Positions 25,562 to 39,412 of a DNA stretch of 64,000 nucleotides are shown here, piece after piece (within the stretch, counting starts at the first letter, position 1; each line of letters starts with the position of its first letter). Source of the stretch: Nocardia araoensis NBRC 100135 (lineage in GTDB: Bacteria > Actinomycetota > Actinomycetes > Mycobacteriales > Mycobacteriaceae); assembly GCF_000308435.1 (NCBI RefSeq), contig NZ_BAFR01000071.1, positions 53,599 through 117,598 on the forward strand. The letters run 5' to 3'. A program made the position numbers and the translations under genes. The notes under the pieces are model-generated. The model ran no database searches. It was not told the DNA's origin and saw only the letters and a list, made by a program, of their open reading frames with translations.

Positions 25562-26911
25562 TCAGGACGCGTGGGTGCTGTTGGGCCTGCGGCCTTTGGT
25601 GACGGTGCCTTCCCGCCGCCCCGCCGGCTTGGCGCGGTACATCGCCAGGTCCGCGTCGTGCAGCACCGCCTCCGGGCTGCGCCGGTCGCCGACTCCGAGT
25701 TCGGTGACGCCGATCGAGGCGTTCACCTCGATCCGGTGCCCGCGCGCGATGATCGGCTCGGCCATGGTGGAGCGCAGTCTGCTCACCAGCGCATCGATGT
25801 CGACGCGGCGGGTGCGGCCCGACAGCAGGACCAGGAACTCGTCGCCGCCGAGCCTGCCGACGATGTCGTCGCCGCGCAGCGCGCGCTGCAAGCGCTGGGC
25901 GACGATCTGCAGCACCGTGTCGCCGATGGCGTGCCCGAGCGTGTCGTTGATCGCCTTGAACCCGTCCAGGTCGATGAACAGCACGGTGGAGACCGGCAGC
26001 AGTTCGTCGGTACTGGCCAGCGCGGCGGCCAGCTGGGACAGGATCAGCGAGCGGTTGGCCAGCCCGGTGAGCGAGTCGTGCGTGGCCTGGTACTCCAATT
26101 GCCTTCTGCTGGCGCGGAATTCGGTGATGTCGGCGAAGGAGGACACCGCCGACGAGCGCGGGTCGCCCGGATTGAGCAGGCGGCTGCTGCCCGACAGCCA
26201 GCGCCGCTGGCCGTCCACCCGATCGACGCCGAAGATGTAGCCGGTGATGGTCTCGCCCGTGGCCAGCGTGCGCGCCACCGGATGGCGGCTCGGCGGCAGC
26301 GGCTGCGCGTTGGCGTCCAGCAGCACCAGCGGCAGCGACTGGATGGTGCGCCCGATGACCATGCCGTCGGGCCCCTCGGTACCGAAGATGCGCTTGGCCG
26401 CCGGATTCATCGACTCGATCCGGCCCTCCGGATCGATCACCACGACGCCTTCCTCCAACTGGGACACGACCGTGGTGAAGTAGTGCTCGGCCTTGCGCTG
26501 CGCGGCCTCGGCGTGGCGCTGGGCGGTGAGGTCGTGGATGACCACCTGGTAGGCGAGGTGGTCGTGCCAGGCGGTGAGCACCGACACCGTCTCCACCGGG
26601 ACGGTGCCGCCGTCCACCCGCATCAAGGTCATCTCGGTGGGGATCGAGGCGGCGCCGGCGGTGGTGAGGGTGCTGATCCGGTCGAGCATCGCCGGGACGG
26701 AGGCGGGGTGGACGAAGTCGGTCAGCGGACGGCCGATGATCTCCTCGGCGTCGTCCGCGGCGAGCAGCCGGACGGTGGCCGGGTTGACGTAGACGACCCG
26801 GCCGCGCTCGTGTACGCAGATTCCGTCCGGGGTGTGCTCGACCAGAGAGCGGTAGCGCGCAGCCAGCTGTTCGGCGGCGTCGACCGCGGCGGCCAGCTTC
26901 TCGTCACCCAC
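25562..26911 (-). CDS. PAS-PAS-GGDEF diguanylate cyclase
   Basis: 449 residues, no membrane span, so a cytosolic c-di-GMP synthase. Two PAS domains (about 15-125 and 140-255: GICVHERGRVVYVNPATVRL; EGVVVIDPEGRIESMNPAAKRIFG) precede a GGDEF domain from about 275. The active site RLGGDEFLVLLSG is intact. The inhibitory I-site RGDD lies five residues before it, so product inhibition is expected. There is no EAL domain. The ligands of the PAS domains are unknown. It starts at GTG and is divergent from the ketosynthase gene at 27125. The ABM gene follows after 10 bp. Confidence 0.95.
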   Translation of the reverse strand: MGDEKLAAAVDAAEQLAARYRSLVEHTPDGICVHERGRVVYVNPATVRLLAADDAEEIIGRPLTDFVHPASVPAMLDRISTLTTAGAASIPTEMTLMRVDGGTVPVETVSVLTAWHDHLAYQVVIHDLTAQRHAEAAQRKAEHYFTTVVSQLEEGVVVIDPEGRIESMNPAAKRIFGTEGPDGMVIGRTIQSLPLVLLDANAQPLPPSRHPVARTLATGETITGYIFGVDRVDGQRRWLSGSSRLLNPGDPRSSAVSSFADITEFRASRRQLEYQATHDSLTGLANRSLILSQLAAALASTDELLPVSTVLFIDLDGFKAINDTLGHAIGDTVLQIVAQRLQRALRGDDIVGRLGGDEFLVLLSGRTRRVDIDALVSRLRSTMAEPIIARGHRIEVNASIGVTELGVGDRRSPEAVLHDADLAMYRAKPAGRREGTVTKGRRPNSTHAS

Positions 26912-27124
26912 TCGAACCCCCGATCATCGACCCCATTATGGCCATTGGAACACGGGATTATTCTGGTATCGACGTGGACAAGATCACATCCTCCACGCTA
27001 TTGCTTCGATCACAGTACTGGCACGTTCTCGGGCCGGATCCGGCGATCATGGCAGATACCGGTTTCTGCGTGGAGGCGGGGCAGACGGTTCGGCCCGCCC
27101 AGGGATCCGGTGAAGGAGCGATAC

Positions 27125-28333
27125 ATGCCGGGTGCCGACCCGAACACCGCTACGCGGTTCCGCACCGATCCGCAGCGGCCTCGAGACCATATGACCATCG
27201 CCGGGATCGGCGCGATCACCGGGTACGGATGGGGACGTGAACAGCTATGGGACGGCTTGCTCAGCGGCAAGTCGGCGGCGACCCTGCAACCGGGCTACGG
27301 GCCCGGCCGCGATGACGACGCCTGGGTCGCGCTGGTCCCCGACGGCGGGGACCCCGAGATCAGCACGAGCAGGTACGGACGGGCCGTGCACGAGGCGGCG
27401 CGGGAGGCCGTCGCCGACGCCCGCGACCGGGGCTGGCGGCCCGGCCGCACCGTCGGCCTGCTGCACGCCATCGTGCTCGGCGATGTGGTGAACTGGCGCG
27501 ACTTCTACCTCGTCGACGGAGGCCGCCGCCGGTCGAGGGACTACCTGCGGCTGTTGCCGTCCACGCCGGTGTCGATGCTGATGGAGGAATTCGGTTTCCA
27601 CGGCCCGGCGATGAACGTCTCCGCCGCGTGCAGTTCCGCCAACGTCGCGCTCGTCACCGCGAAGCTCTGGCTGGACGCGGGCATGGCCGACGACGTGCTC
27701 TTCGTGGCGACCGACCTGTCCGCCACCCCGGACATGCTGGACAGTTTCGTGCGGCTCGGCGCCGCGGTCACCGACGCGGAACCGCTGGACGCGTGCAGGC
27801 CCTTCCAGGAGGGCAGCCGCGGGTTCAGCATGGGCGAGGCCTCGGTGGCGTTCGTGCTGACCCGTTCGGTGGATCGGCCCTACGCCGCCGTGCTCGGCGG
27901 CGCCATGTCCAACGATGCCTATCACGTGGTCTCGGTCGACCCGACGCACGAGCAGATCCTCGACTGCGCTCGCCGCGCGCTCGCCGCCGCGGACGTCACC
28001 GCCGCCGACGTGCGTTATTTCAACGCGCACGGCACCGGAACCCGGCAGTGCGACGCGGCCGAACACCATCTGCTCGAGCACCTGTTCGCCGACCGCCCGC
28101 ACATCTACGCGCTCAAGCCGCTGGCGGGACACTGCCAGGGCGCGTCGGCCGCCGTCGAGGTCGCGGCCGCCGCGCTCGGCTACGAACGGGGCATCGTGCC
28201 CGCGGCCCCGATCGTCGCGCCCGCGCATCCACGGCTGCTGGACGGCCCCGCGCCCTTCGAGGGTGGCATCACCGTGAAGCTCTCCCTCGGAATGGGTGGC
28301 AACAACTCGGCCGTGGTGCTCGGCGCCGTGTGA
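27125..28333 (+). CDS. Orphan beta-ketoacyl-ACP synthase-like enzyme
   Basis: 402 residues from ATG with GAAGGAGCG upstream. It has a thiolase-fold ketosynthase with a complete catalytic triad: Cys169 in VSAACSSANVA, His302 in NAHGTGTRQCDAAE and His336 in KPLAGHCQGASAAVE. It is close to KAS II/polyketide KS in layout but has no ACP, ketoreductase or transferase gene beside it. The N-terminus carries ~22 extra polar residues before TIAGIGAITGYGWG. It would condense an acyl chain with a malonyl-type extender. The partner ACP must be encoded elsewhere, and the product is unknown. Confidence 0.9.
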   Translation: MPGADPNTATRFRTDPQRPRDHMTIAGIGAITGYGWGREQLWDGLLSGKSAATLQPGYGPGRDDDAWVALVPDGGDPEISTSRYGRAVHEAAREAVADARDRGWRPGRTVGLLHAIVLGDVVNWRDFYLVDGGRRRSRDYLRLLPSTPVSMLMEEFGFHGPAMNVSAACSSANVALVTAKLWLDAGMADDVLFVATDLSATPDMLDSFVRLGAAVTDAEPLDACRPFQEGSRGFSMGEASVAFVLTRSVDRPYAAVLGGAMSNDAYHVVSVDPTHEQILDCARRALAAADVTAADVRYFNAHGTGTRQCDAAEHHLLEHLFADRPHIYALKPLAGHCQGASAAVEVAAAALGYERGIVPAAPIVAPAHPRLLDGPAPFEGGITVKLSLGMGGNNSAVVLGAV

Positions 28334-28423
28334 TCGCGGCCCCTGCGTGATGTACGGCGGGAACGTTCGGGCCGACCCGCTCGGGTGCGCCTGAACCCGC
28401 CCTGCGCCAATCTTTTTCGCCCG

Positions 28424-28443
28424 GTCGGGACTTTCGGCCCTGT
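28424..28443 (+). promoter_or_regulatory. DosR-box-like site
   Basis: GTCGGGACTTTCGGCCCTGT matches the dormancy-regulator consensus TTSGGGACTWWAGTCCCSAA at 14 of 20 positions. The central GGGACTTTCGGCCC differs from the ideal GGGACTTTAGTCCC in only two bases. It lies about 58 bp before the start of the ribosome-hibernation-like gene at 28502, the usual distance for DosR-activated promoters. Only one copy is seen. DosR itself is not encoded in the window. Confidence 0.65.
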
Positions 28444-28501
28444 TCGTGGCCGCACCGGCGGTGCTGGCATGGATGGAACGAACCGATCTGGAAGCGGGGC
28501 A

Positions 28502-29284
28502 ATGCAGATGGTGGCATCGGGGCTGCGATTCGCGTCGGACCAGTGGGCGACGGCTGCGGGGCCGGAGGTGGTCGTGACCACGCGCGGGGAGGTGTCCGCC
28601 ACGGACGTGACGCGGGCGGTGCGCGCGATCACCCGGGTCCTGCGCCGACATCATCTCGACGTGCCCGCCCGGGTGCGGCTCGGCGCGCCGCCCGATCCGG
28701 AGGCGCCGACGGTGGTGCAGGTCGACGTCCACCACCGGGATGCGGTCACCCGGGTCCAGGTCACCGGGCCGCGCGGCTTCGCGGTGACCTTCGCCGCCGA
28801 GCGGCTCGACCGCAGATTGGCCCGCCTGGCCGCGGGACAGACGCGGACCTGGCCCGATCCGGCCCGCCCTCCGCTGGCCGGCGCCGGTGCGCCGCGTCCG
28901 ATCGTCCGCAGCAAGCGATGCGTCCTGTCCACCTGCACGCCTGCCGAGGCGGTCGCGGTGCTGGACGCCATGGACTACGACGCCCACCTGTTCGTCGACG
29001 CCGAGACCGGTGAGGACGCGGTGGTGCATTGGGCGGAGGCGGGCGTGCGACTCATCCGCCAGCGGGCGACCTGCCCGCCGATCCGGTCGACGGAAACGGC
29101 GGGCGGCGCCCCGCCGATCGTGGTCGACGCGGATCCCGCCGTCTGCCTGGATCCGGCCGAGGCCGCGAATGTCTTGTGCCGCAAGGGATTACCGTTCCTG
29201 TTCTGTACCGACCCTGGCAATGGGCGAGGCGGGCTGCTGTATCGCCGCCACGACGGCGACCTGGCGATCGTGGTACCCGCCTGA
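28502..29284 (+). CDS. Ribosome hibernation factor-like protein (Rv0079-type)
   Basis: 260 residues. The start is taken at the ATG after GGAAGCGGGGC; another ATG 33 bp upstream has a poorer site. The N-terminal half (VVVTTRGEVSATDVTRAVRA ... VQVDVHHRDAVTRVQVTGP) resembles the S30AE/HPF domain. Two C-terminal S30AE_C-like repeats follow (SKRCVLSTCTPAEAVAVLDA with YDAHLFVDAETGEDAVV, about 137-187; CLDPAEAANVLCRKGLPFLF to the end). This architecture is that of M. tuberculosis Rv0079, a DosR-regulon translation inhibitor. The DosR-box-like site upstream and the DosS-like kinase gene ending 3 bp away agree. Confidence 0.85.
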   Translation: MQMVASGLRFASDQWATAAGPEVVVTTRGEVSATDVTRAVRAITRVLRRHHLDVPARVRLGAPPDPEAPTVVQVDVHHRDAVTRVQVTGPRGFAVTFAAERLDRRLARLAAGQTRTWPDPARPPLAGAGAPRPIVRSKRCVLSTCTPAEAVAVLDAMDYDAHLFVDAETGEDAVVHWAEAGVRLIRQRATCPPIRSTETAGGAPPIVVDADPAVCLDPAEAANVLCRKGLPFLFCTDPGNGRGGLLYRRHDGDLAIVVPA

Positions 29285-29287
29285 CCG

Positions 29288-31288
<2,001 letters not shown>

Positions 31289-31310
31289 TGTCGGTGCCCA
31301 TGCCTAGCAT
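31289..31310 (+). promoter_or_regulatory. RecA-NDp/PafBC-type promoter of uvrA
   Basis: TGTCGGTG (31289-31296), 8 nt, then TAGCAT (31305-31310) matches TGTCRGTG-N8-TANNNT exactly and is preceded by a further T (TTGTCGGTG). Transcription should begin near 31317, leaving a leader of about 45 nt with AAGGAG before the GTG at 31362. It is the same element as at uvrB. Confidence 0.8.
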
Positions 31311-31361
31311 GGCGGCCGGGGGTATGTCTGGACGCCGAACACGAAGGAGAAGGGACGGCCT

Positions 31362-34313
<2,952 letters not shown>

Positions 34314-34328
34314 CCCGTGTCGCGAAGC

Positions 34329-34357
34329 GGCGCGGTCCGGGTACACCGGGCCGCGCC
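34329..34357. terminator. Hairpin after uvrA
   Basis: GGCGCGGTCCGG (34329-34340) pairs with CCGGGCCGCGCC (34346-34357), 12 bp with one G-U pair and a 5-nt loop, followed by GGTCTTCG. It lies between the convergent stops of uvrA (34313) and the hydrolase gene (34367). Confidence 0.7.
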
Positions 34358-34366
34358 GGTCTTCGT

Positions 34367-35077
34367 TCAGCGGTTGGCGATGGTGTGGATCAGTTCGGTG
34401 AGTTCCTTCGGCTTGGACCACATCGGCCAATGCCCCGTGGGCAGGTCGACGTACTCGGCGTCGATGCGTGCGAGTTCGGCGAAGAGGGGAGTCTCACCGT
34501 TGTCGCGCAGCTTCTCGACCACGTCGGCGGTCATGCTGCTGCAGATCACGGTGGTCGGGACCGACAGGCGGGCGTCCGAATCGCTCAACCGCAGCGGGGC
34601 GGCCGCGACGGACGTGGGCTCCGACACGGCACGCTCGCGAAAGCGCGCCAGGGCGGCCTCGTCCAGGCCCGCCAGGCTGTTGCCCGCGGCCTCCAGTTCC
34701 GGCCATTCCGGCAGAATCCATTCGCGCACGGCGACGTCGAGCGCGGAGTTGATGACGAAACCGTTCGGCAGCGGCGCGCTGTCGACGTAGATCGCCCGGC
34801 GGAACAACTCGGGCGCGCGGTCGATGGCGAGATAGGCGGGCGCCGCCCCGCCGGAGTGCGCGACGAGCACGACGGTCTCGCCCTCGGGCACCGCGTCGAC
34901 GATGGCTTGCGCCTGGGATTCCAGGGTGGCCGACAACCGGTCCGGGTCGGCCTCGTCCAGACCCGGCAGCGTGAGCGCCACTACCTCGTTGCCACGCCGC
35001 CGCAGGTCGGGTGCGACCTTGTCCCACGCCCATGCACCGAGCCAGAATCCGGGAGCGAGAAGAATCCGAGTAGCCAT
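34367..35077 (-). CDS. Alpha/beta-hydrolase
   Basis: 236 residues from the ATG that opens MATRILLAPGFWLGAWAWDKV; an upstream in-frame ATG adds only six residues. The fold is evident: the oxyanion loop LAPGFWLGAWAW, nucleophile elbow VAHSGGAAPAYLA (serine in HSG) and a C-terminal YVDLPTGHWPMWSKP with the catalytic His. It is the small lidless 'AB hydrolase/EstC-like' type common in actinobacteria. The substrate is unknown. It is transcribed toward uvrA. Confidence 0.9.
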   Translation of the reverse strand: MATRILLAPGFWLGAWAWDKVAPDLRRRGNEVVALTLPGLDEADPDRLSATLESQAQAIVDAVPEGETVVLVAHSGGAAPAYLAIDRAPELFRRAIYVDSAPLPNGFVINSALDVAVREWILPEWPELEAAGNSLAGLDEAALARFRERAVSEPTSVAAAPLRLSDSDARLSVPTTVICSSMTADVVEKLRDNGETPLFAELARIDAEYVDLPTGHWPMWSKPKELTELIHTIANR

Positions 35078-35269
35078 GGGCTCACTGTGCCCCACCCGTT
35101 GGGAAACTTCCTAAACATCGTTGTTTCCATAGGTGTTCCGCGCACAATTCCGGCTGCACTCCGAGTCTTCTCCACTGGTCATGCAACTCCACCACAGGAC
35201 GGACAGTGATCCCAGCGCGGTGCGGTCCCGGGCGTCAGCCCGACCGCAGGGCTCGGGACCCGATCGAGG

Positions 35270-35611
35270 TCAGTAGACCGGGCCGGTGTACTTCTCGCCC
35301 GGACCCTTGCCCGGCTCGTCGGGATGCGCGGAGGACTCACGGAAGGCGCGTTGCAGCGACTGCAACCCCTCGCGTATCGGTCCCGCGTGCGGACCCAGGT
35401 ACTCCACCGAGGCCGTCACGAGTCCGGCCAGCGCGGTGATCACGCGGCGCGCCTCGTCCAGGTCGCGGCGCGGGCTGGTGTCGGGGTCCTCGTCCGCCAG
35501 CCCGAGCTTCTCCGCCGCCGAGCTCATCAGCATCACGGCGGCGCGGCTGATCACCTCGACGGCGGGGATGTCGGCCAGTTCGCGTACGGAGGCGTCGAGC
35601 TCGTCAGTCAT
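35270..35611 (-). CDS. DUF1844 family protein
   Basis: 113 residues. Helical DUF1844 core: VRELADIPAVEVISRAAVML, MSSAAEKLGL, RRDLDEARRVITALAGLV and SVEYLG, then a disordered tail. DUF1844 genes lie next to infC in many actinobacteria, which matches the position here. Function unknown; it is probably cytosolic. It starts 4 bp after the DinB-like gene, so the two are co-transcribed away from infC. Confidence 0.9.
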   Translation of the reverse strand: MTDELDASVRELADIPAVEVISRAAVMLMSSAAEKLGLADEDPDTSPRRDLDEARRVITALAGLVTASVEYLGPHAGPIREGLQSLQRAFRESSAHPDEPGKGPGEKYTGPVY

Positions 35612-35615
35612 GTCT

Positions 35616-36143
35616 TCAGGCTAGCGACGCCGCCCGGAGCATCCGGAGGTGGCCGATCTCCGCGATGTTCTTCATCAGTTCCGCGTTCACCCAGCCCGCC
35701 AGATGCGCGATGGTCAGCCCCGCGTCGGCGGGCCACGGGTAGGCGGAGGGCCGGTCCAGATCGGCCTCGTCGAGCCCGTCGAGTACCCGCTCCCATTCGA
35801 TGCGCAGTTCGCGCAGGCAGGCGACGGCCGCGGCGCCGTCACCGGGCCAGTGCACATCCTCCCGCGCGGGCGGGGTGACGCCCTCGACGTGGTCGATGGC
35901 CGTGCCCCACCACCAGCCGATGTGCCAGGTCAGCCAGCCGATCGTCGGGAGAGGAACCGGGTGGGGCTCGACGTCGGCCCAGTCCGGCCGCCATACGCCG
36001 TCGGCGTCGGGGCGTACCGTCCAGGTGGGCTCGGCGGGTTCCCAGAGGAAATCCTCCGGTGTCAGCGCGTCGAGGTGGATCCCGGCGAGTGACCAGGTCA
36101 GGTCGAACTGCCATCGCAGCAGGTCGCGGCGTGGTGTGAGCAC
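35616..36143 (-). CDS. DinB-superfamily protein
   Basis: 175 residues, GTG start. The frame continues upstream but the natural opening is VLTPRRDLLRWQFDLTWSLA, as in DinB-like four-helix proteins. Metal-site histidines appear in TWHIGWWWGTAIDHV and in GLTIAHLAGWVNAELMKN. Members bind divalent metal and some are thiol transferases, but no substrate can be assigned. It is divergent from infC, and their promoters share the 380-bp gap. Confidence 0.85.
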   Translation of the reverse strand: MLTPRRDLLRWQFDLTWSLAGIHLDALTPEDFLWEPAEPTWTVRPDADGVWRPDWADVEPHPVPLPTIGWLTWHIGWWWGTAIDHVEGVTPPAREDVHWPGDGAAAVACLRELRIEWERVLDGLDEADLDRPSAYPWPADAGLTIAHLAGWVNAELMKNIAEIGHLRMLRAASLA

Positions 36144-36352
36144 CGGGGGAGCGTGGCACGCCGGTTGTGGCCGGGCAAGGGATTTTCGACCCGATTCGGC
36201 GATAGCCGAACGGAATGTTAGACTTTCCGCTGACGACCGCCCCGGGACCATCCGGGGCTGATAAGTGGAGCCCGACTCCCACCGTTGCCGACGAGTCATC
36301 GTACGGTCCAGCGGTCCGGTCACCTGCCCCGCGAGGGTGGGTTTCTCGTGCC

Positions 36353-36462
36353 GAGGTTCTCGTGGAGAACCTCGCGCGAGGGTCGACGCGAGTTCGCTCG
36401 CGGTCGGCGATCGGTCGACATCGGGCCCCGTGCGCGGAATACCGCACCGGGGCCTTCGTGTT
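36353..36462 (+). promoter_or_regulatory. Structured leader / attenuator of the infC operon
   Basis: Three successive hairpins precede infC. Hairpin 1 is GAGGTTCTC/GAGAACCTC (36353-36361 with 36365-36373, perfect, 3-nt loop). Hairpin 2 is CGCGAG-TTCG-CTCGCG (36387-36402, UUCG tetraloop). Hairpin 3 is a GC-rich terminator-like stem GGCCCCG-TGCG/CGCA-C-CGGGGCC (36424-36454) followed by TTCGTGTT. The last ends 70 bp before the start codon. Such leaders control infC-rpmI-rplT in other bacteria by attenuation or by L20 binding; which applies here is unknown. Confidence 0.65.
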
Positions 36463-36524
36463 GAACAGGGGTTGCAGTTATTGCGCGCGGTCGTCTGACG
36501 ACACCGCTTGACCTAGGAGGCCCC

Positions 36525-37145
<621 letters not shown>

Positions 37146-37202
37146 CACCGATCAGAACACCGGCGGTCCGCCCCGACCGCCGGGCGACAGATAGAGGAAT
37201 CC

Positions 37203-37397
37203 ATGCCGAAGATGAAGACGCACAGCGGCGCCTCGAAGCGATTCAAGGTGTCCGGCAAAGGCAAGCTGCTGCGCCAGCAGGCGAACCGTCGCCACCTGTT
37301 CGAGCACAAGCCCTCCCGCCGGACTCGTCGTCTGGACGGCGTGGAAGTCGTCGCCTCCGCCGACGTCCGTCGCGTGAAGAAGCTGCTCGGTCTCTGA
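37203..37397 (+). CDS. rpmI: 50S ribosomal protein L35
   Basis: 64 residues, ATG after GAGGAA. The complete L35 pattern is present: [40 protein letters not shown] and VRRVKKLLG. It is the second gene of the infC operon, 57 bp after IF-3 and 110 bp before rplT. A very basic component of the large subunit. Confidence 0.98.
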   Translation: MPKMKTHSGASKRFKVSGKGKLLRQQANRRHLFEHKPSRRTRRLDGVEVVASADVRRVKKLLGL

Positions 37398-37507
37398 TCG
37401 CGCCCCCGCGCAGACCGGCACGCACCCGCGACCGGAGTACCTCCGTCGCCACCCCCGACCCAATTCCGGGCGCCGCCCCGCGCCCCCAGATCGAACAGGA
37501 CTGACCA

Positions 37508-37888
37508 GTGGCACGCGTCAAAAGGGCCGTCAACGCTCAGAAGAAGCGCCGTTCCATCCTCGAGGCCTCCAAGGGCTACCGCGGCCAGCGCTCGCGGCTG
37601 TACCGCAAGGCCAAGGAGCAGCAGCTGCACTCGCTCACCTACGCCTACCGGGACCGCCGGGCGCGTAAGGGCGACTTCCGCAAGCTGTGGATCGCGCGCA
37701 TCAACGCCGCCGCGCGGATCAACGACATCACCTACAACCGCTTCATCCAGGGCCTGAAGGCCGCCGGTGTGGAGGTGGACCGCAAGATCCTCGCCGAGCT
37801 CGCGGTATCGGACGCCGAGGCGTTCGCCGGTCTCGTCGCGGTCGCCAAGGCCGCCCTGCCGCAGGACGTCAACGCGCCGGCCGCCTGA
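37508..37888 (+). CDS. rplT: 50S ribosomal protein L20
   Basis: 126 residues, GTG start. Full L20 signature: [56 protein letters not shown] and [18 protein letters not shown]20 is needed early in 50S assembly and in some bacteria represses this operon through the leader mRNA. tsnR follows after 40 bp. Confidence 0.98.
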   Translation: MARVKRAVNAQKKRRSILEASKGYRGQRSRLYRKAKEQQLHSLTYAYRDRRARKGDFRKLWIARINAAARINDITYNRFIQGLKAAGVEVDRKILAELAVSDAEAFAGLVAVAKAALPQDVNAPAA

Positions 37889-37928
37889 GCCGCGTTCGTT
37901 GACTCCCGGACGACTTTCGGAACGACCC

Positions 37929-38756
37929 GTGGAAGCGCTCAGTGAGCGCAATCCACGGGTCGTTTCCGCTGTCAAGCTGCAGCGCGGAGCGCAGCGCCGC
38001 AAAGCGGGCCGTTTCCTCGCCGAGGGCGCCAACGCCGTCGGCGCGGCTCTGGAGACCGCGCGCGTCCACGAGCTGTTCTACTCGCAGGCAGCCGCCGAGC
38101 GTGATCACGCGCTGATCGCGGGCGCGGGCGCGGCGGGGGTCCGCACCACGCTGGTCAGCGACCGAGCGGCCCAGCATCTCGCGGAAACCGTCACGGCGCC
38201 GGGCTTGGTGGCGGTCTGCGATCTGCTCGACGTGCCCCTGACCCGGATCCTCGACGCCGGACCCCGGATGCTCGCGGTGCCGGTCGAGATGGCCGAGCCG
38301 GGGAACGCGGGCACGGTCATCCGAGTCGCCGATGCCGTCGGCGTAGACGGCGTGGTGCTGGCCGGTGACACGGTCGACCCGCACAACGGCAAGTGCGTGC
38401 GAGCCAGCGCGGGCAGCATCTTCCACGTGCCGATCGCCCGCCATCGCGATGTCGCCGAGACGCTGGATTCGATCGCCGCGGCGGGCATCACGATCCTCGC
38501 GACCGCGGCGAATGGCGAGATCGACCTCGACGACGCCGACGACCTGTTCACCGGGCCGGTGGCCTGGCTGTTCGGCAACGAGGCGCACGGCCTCGACCCG
38601 GCCGTCGCGCGTCGCGCCGACCACCGCATCCGCATTCCCATTCGCGGCCGGGCCGAGAGCCTGAACCTGGCGACGGCCGCCGCGATCTGTCTCTACGCAA
38701 ACTCGCGCGTGCGGTATCGAAGTGAACCCGTGGCCGTCAGTCGCCCTGAGTGCTGA
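37929..38756 (+). CDS. TrmH/SpoU-family RNA 2'-O-methyltransferase (TsnR-like)
   Basis: 275 residues from GTG with GGAA 7 nt upstream; an in-frame TTG 27 bp earlier lacks a site. A substrate-binding N-domain (SERNPRVVSAVKLQRGAQRR, AGRFLAEGANAVGAAL) is followed by the SPOUT knot with its three motifs GNAGTVIRVADAVGVDGVVL, PVAWLFGNEAHGL and IRIPIRGRAESLNLATAAAI. It methylates a ribose in rRNA or tRNA. In this locus the mycobacterial homologue is tsnR (Rv1644). It is the last gene of the infC operon; its end overlaps the convergent TetR gene by 20 bp. Confidence 0.93.
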   Translation: MEALSERNPRVVSAVKLQRGAQRRKAGRFLAEGANAVGAALETARVHELFYSQAAAERDHALIAGAGAAGVRTTLVSDRAAQHLAETVTAPGLVAVCDLLDVPLTRILDAGPRMLAVPVEMAEPGNAGTVIRVADAVGVDGVVLAGDTVDPHNGKCVRASAGSIFHVPIARHRDVAETLDSIAAAGITILATAANGEIDLDDADDLFTGPVAWLFGNEAHGLDPAVARRADHRIRIPIRGRAESLNLATAAAICLYANSRVRYRSEPVAVSRPEC

Positions 38757-39309
38757 GGTTTTCCAGGATCTCCGTCGCCCATGTCGCGGGTACCGCGTCC
38801 GGGCCCGCCACCCGCATCGCGCTCATGACGGTGAGCAGCATTCCGGTGGAGAGGAAGCGGCGCGCCTCGGTTTCCGGCGCTCCGGTCAGGTCGCGGATCA
38901 GGTCGTAGATGCCGCCGAATCGGGCCCGGACCTGGTCGCCGATCTCCGGGTCCGCGCTGGCCGCGAAGCCGTGTAGCAGGAGTTGAAGCAATTCGCGTTC
39001 GGCGAGGAAGACCGAATAGCCGGTGGCGAGGGCGGCGAGGGCTTCGTCGGGGGCCGCCTCGGGCGATGCCTCGGCGCGCGCGGCGCGGAAGATTTCTTCG
39101 ATCCGGTCGCAGACGCGGTGCTGGGCGGCGCGGAACAGGTTCTGTTTGGTGCCGAACAGCCGGATCACGTATGGCTGTGATACGCCCGCTCGCCGGGCGA
39201 TCTCGTCGGTCCTGGTAGCGGCGTAACCGCATTCGGCGAACGCGGAGACCGCCGCGCGCAGCACCTGTTCGCCTCGTTCGGAGGCCGTCATCCTGGTTCT
39301 GGGTGCCAT
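38737..39309 (-). CDS. TetR-family repressor of the adjacent MFS pump
   Basis: 190 residues, ATG preceded by CGGAGAAC. HTH at about 14-60: AFAECGYAATRTDEIARRAG, then VSQPYVIRLFGTKQNLFRAA. The C-terminal half (LAALATGYSVFLAERELLQL, LLHGFAASADPEIGDQVRAR) matches the type usually divergent from DHA2 pumps. The gap to the MFS gene holds a -35 TTGACA overlapped by two identical repeats, so it is almost certainly the pump's repressor. Confidence 0.94.
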   Translation of the reverse strand: MAPRTRMTASERGEQVLRAAVSAFAECGYAATRTDEIARRAGVSQPYVIRLFGTKQNLFRAAQHRVCDRIEEIFRAARAEASPEAAPDEALAALATGYSVFLAERELLQLLLHGFAASADPEIGDQVRARFGGIYDLIRDLTGAPETEARRFLSTGMLLTVMSAMRVAGPDAVPATWATEILENLSTQGD

Positions 39310-39342
39310 TGTTCTCCGTTGCTGCTGGTACGGGCCTTGCTC

Positions 39343-39395
39343 TTGACATGTTATCAGTCGATGCATACCGTTTCGGACAGTAGTTATCAGTCGAT
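39343..39395 (+). promoter_or_regulatory. Promoter with twin TetR operators before the MFS gene
   Basis: A perfect -35 TTGACA (39343-39348) is spaced 17 nt from a weak -10 TACCGT. It is followed and overlapped by two identical 12-mers TTATCAGTCGAT (39351-39362 and 39384-39395), 33 bp apart (about three helical turns). Each contains the half-dyad ATC-AGTC-GAT. Repressor at either copy would block polymerase. Inference from sequence. Confidence 0.7.
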
Positions 39396-39412
39396 TACAA
39401 CAAGGACTGGAC

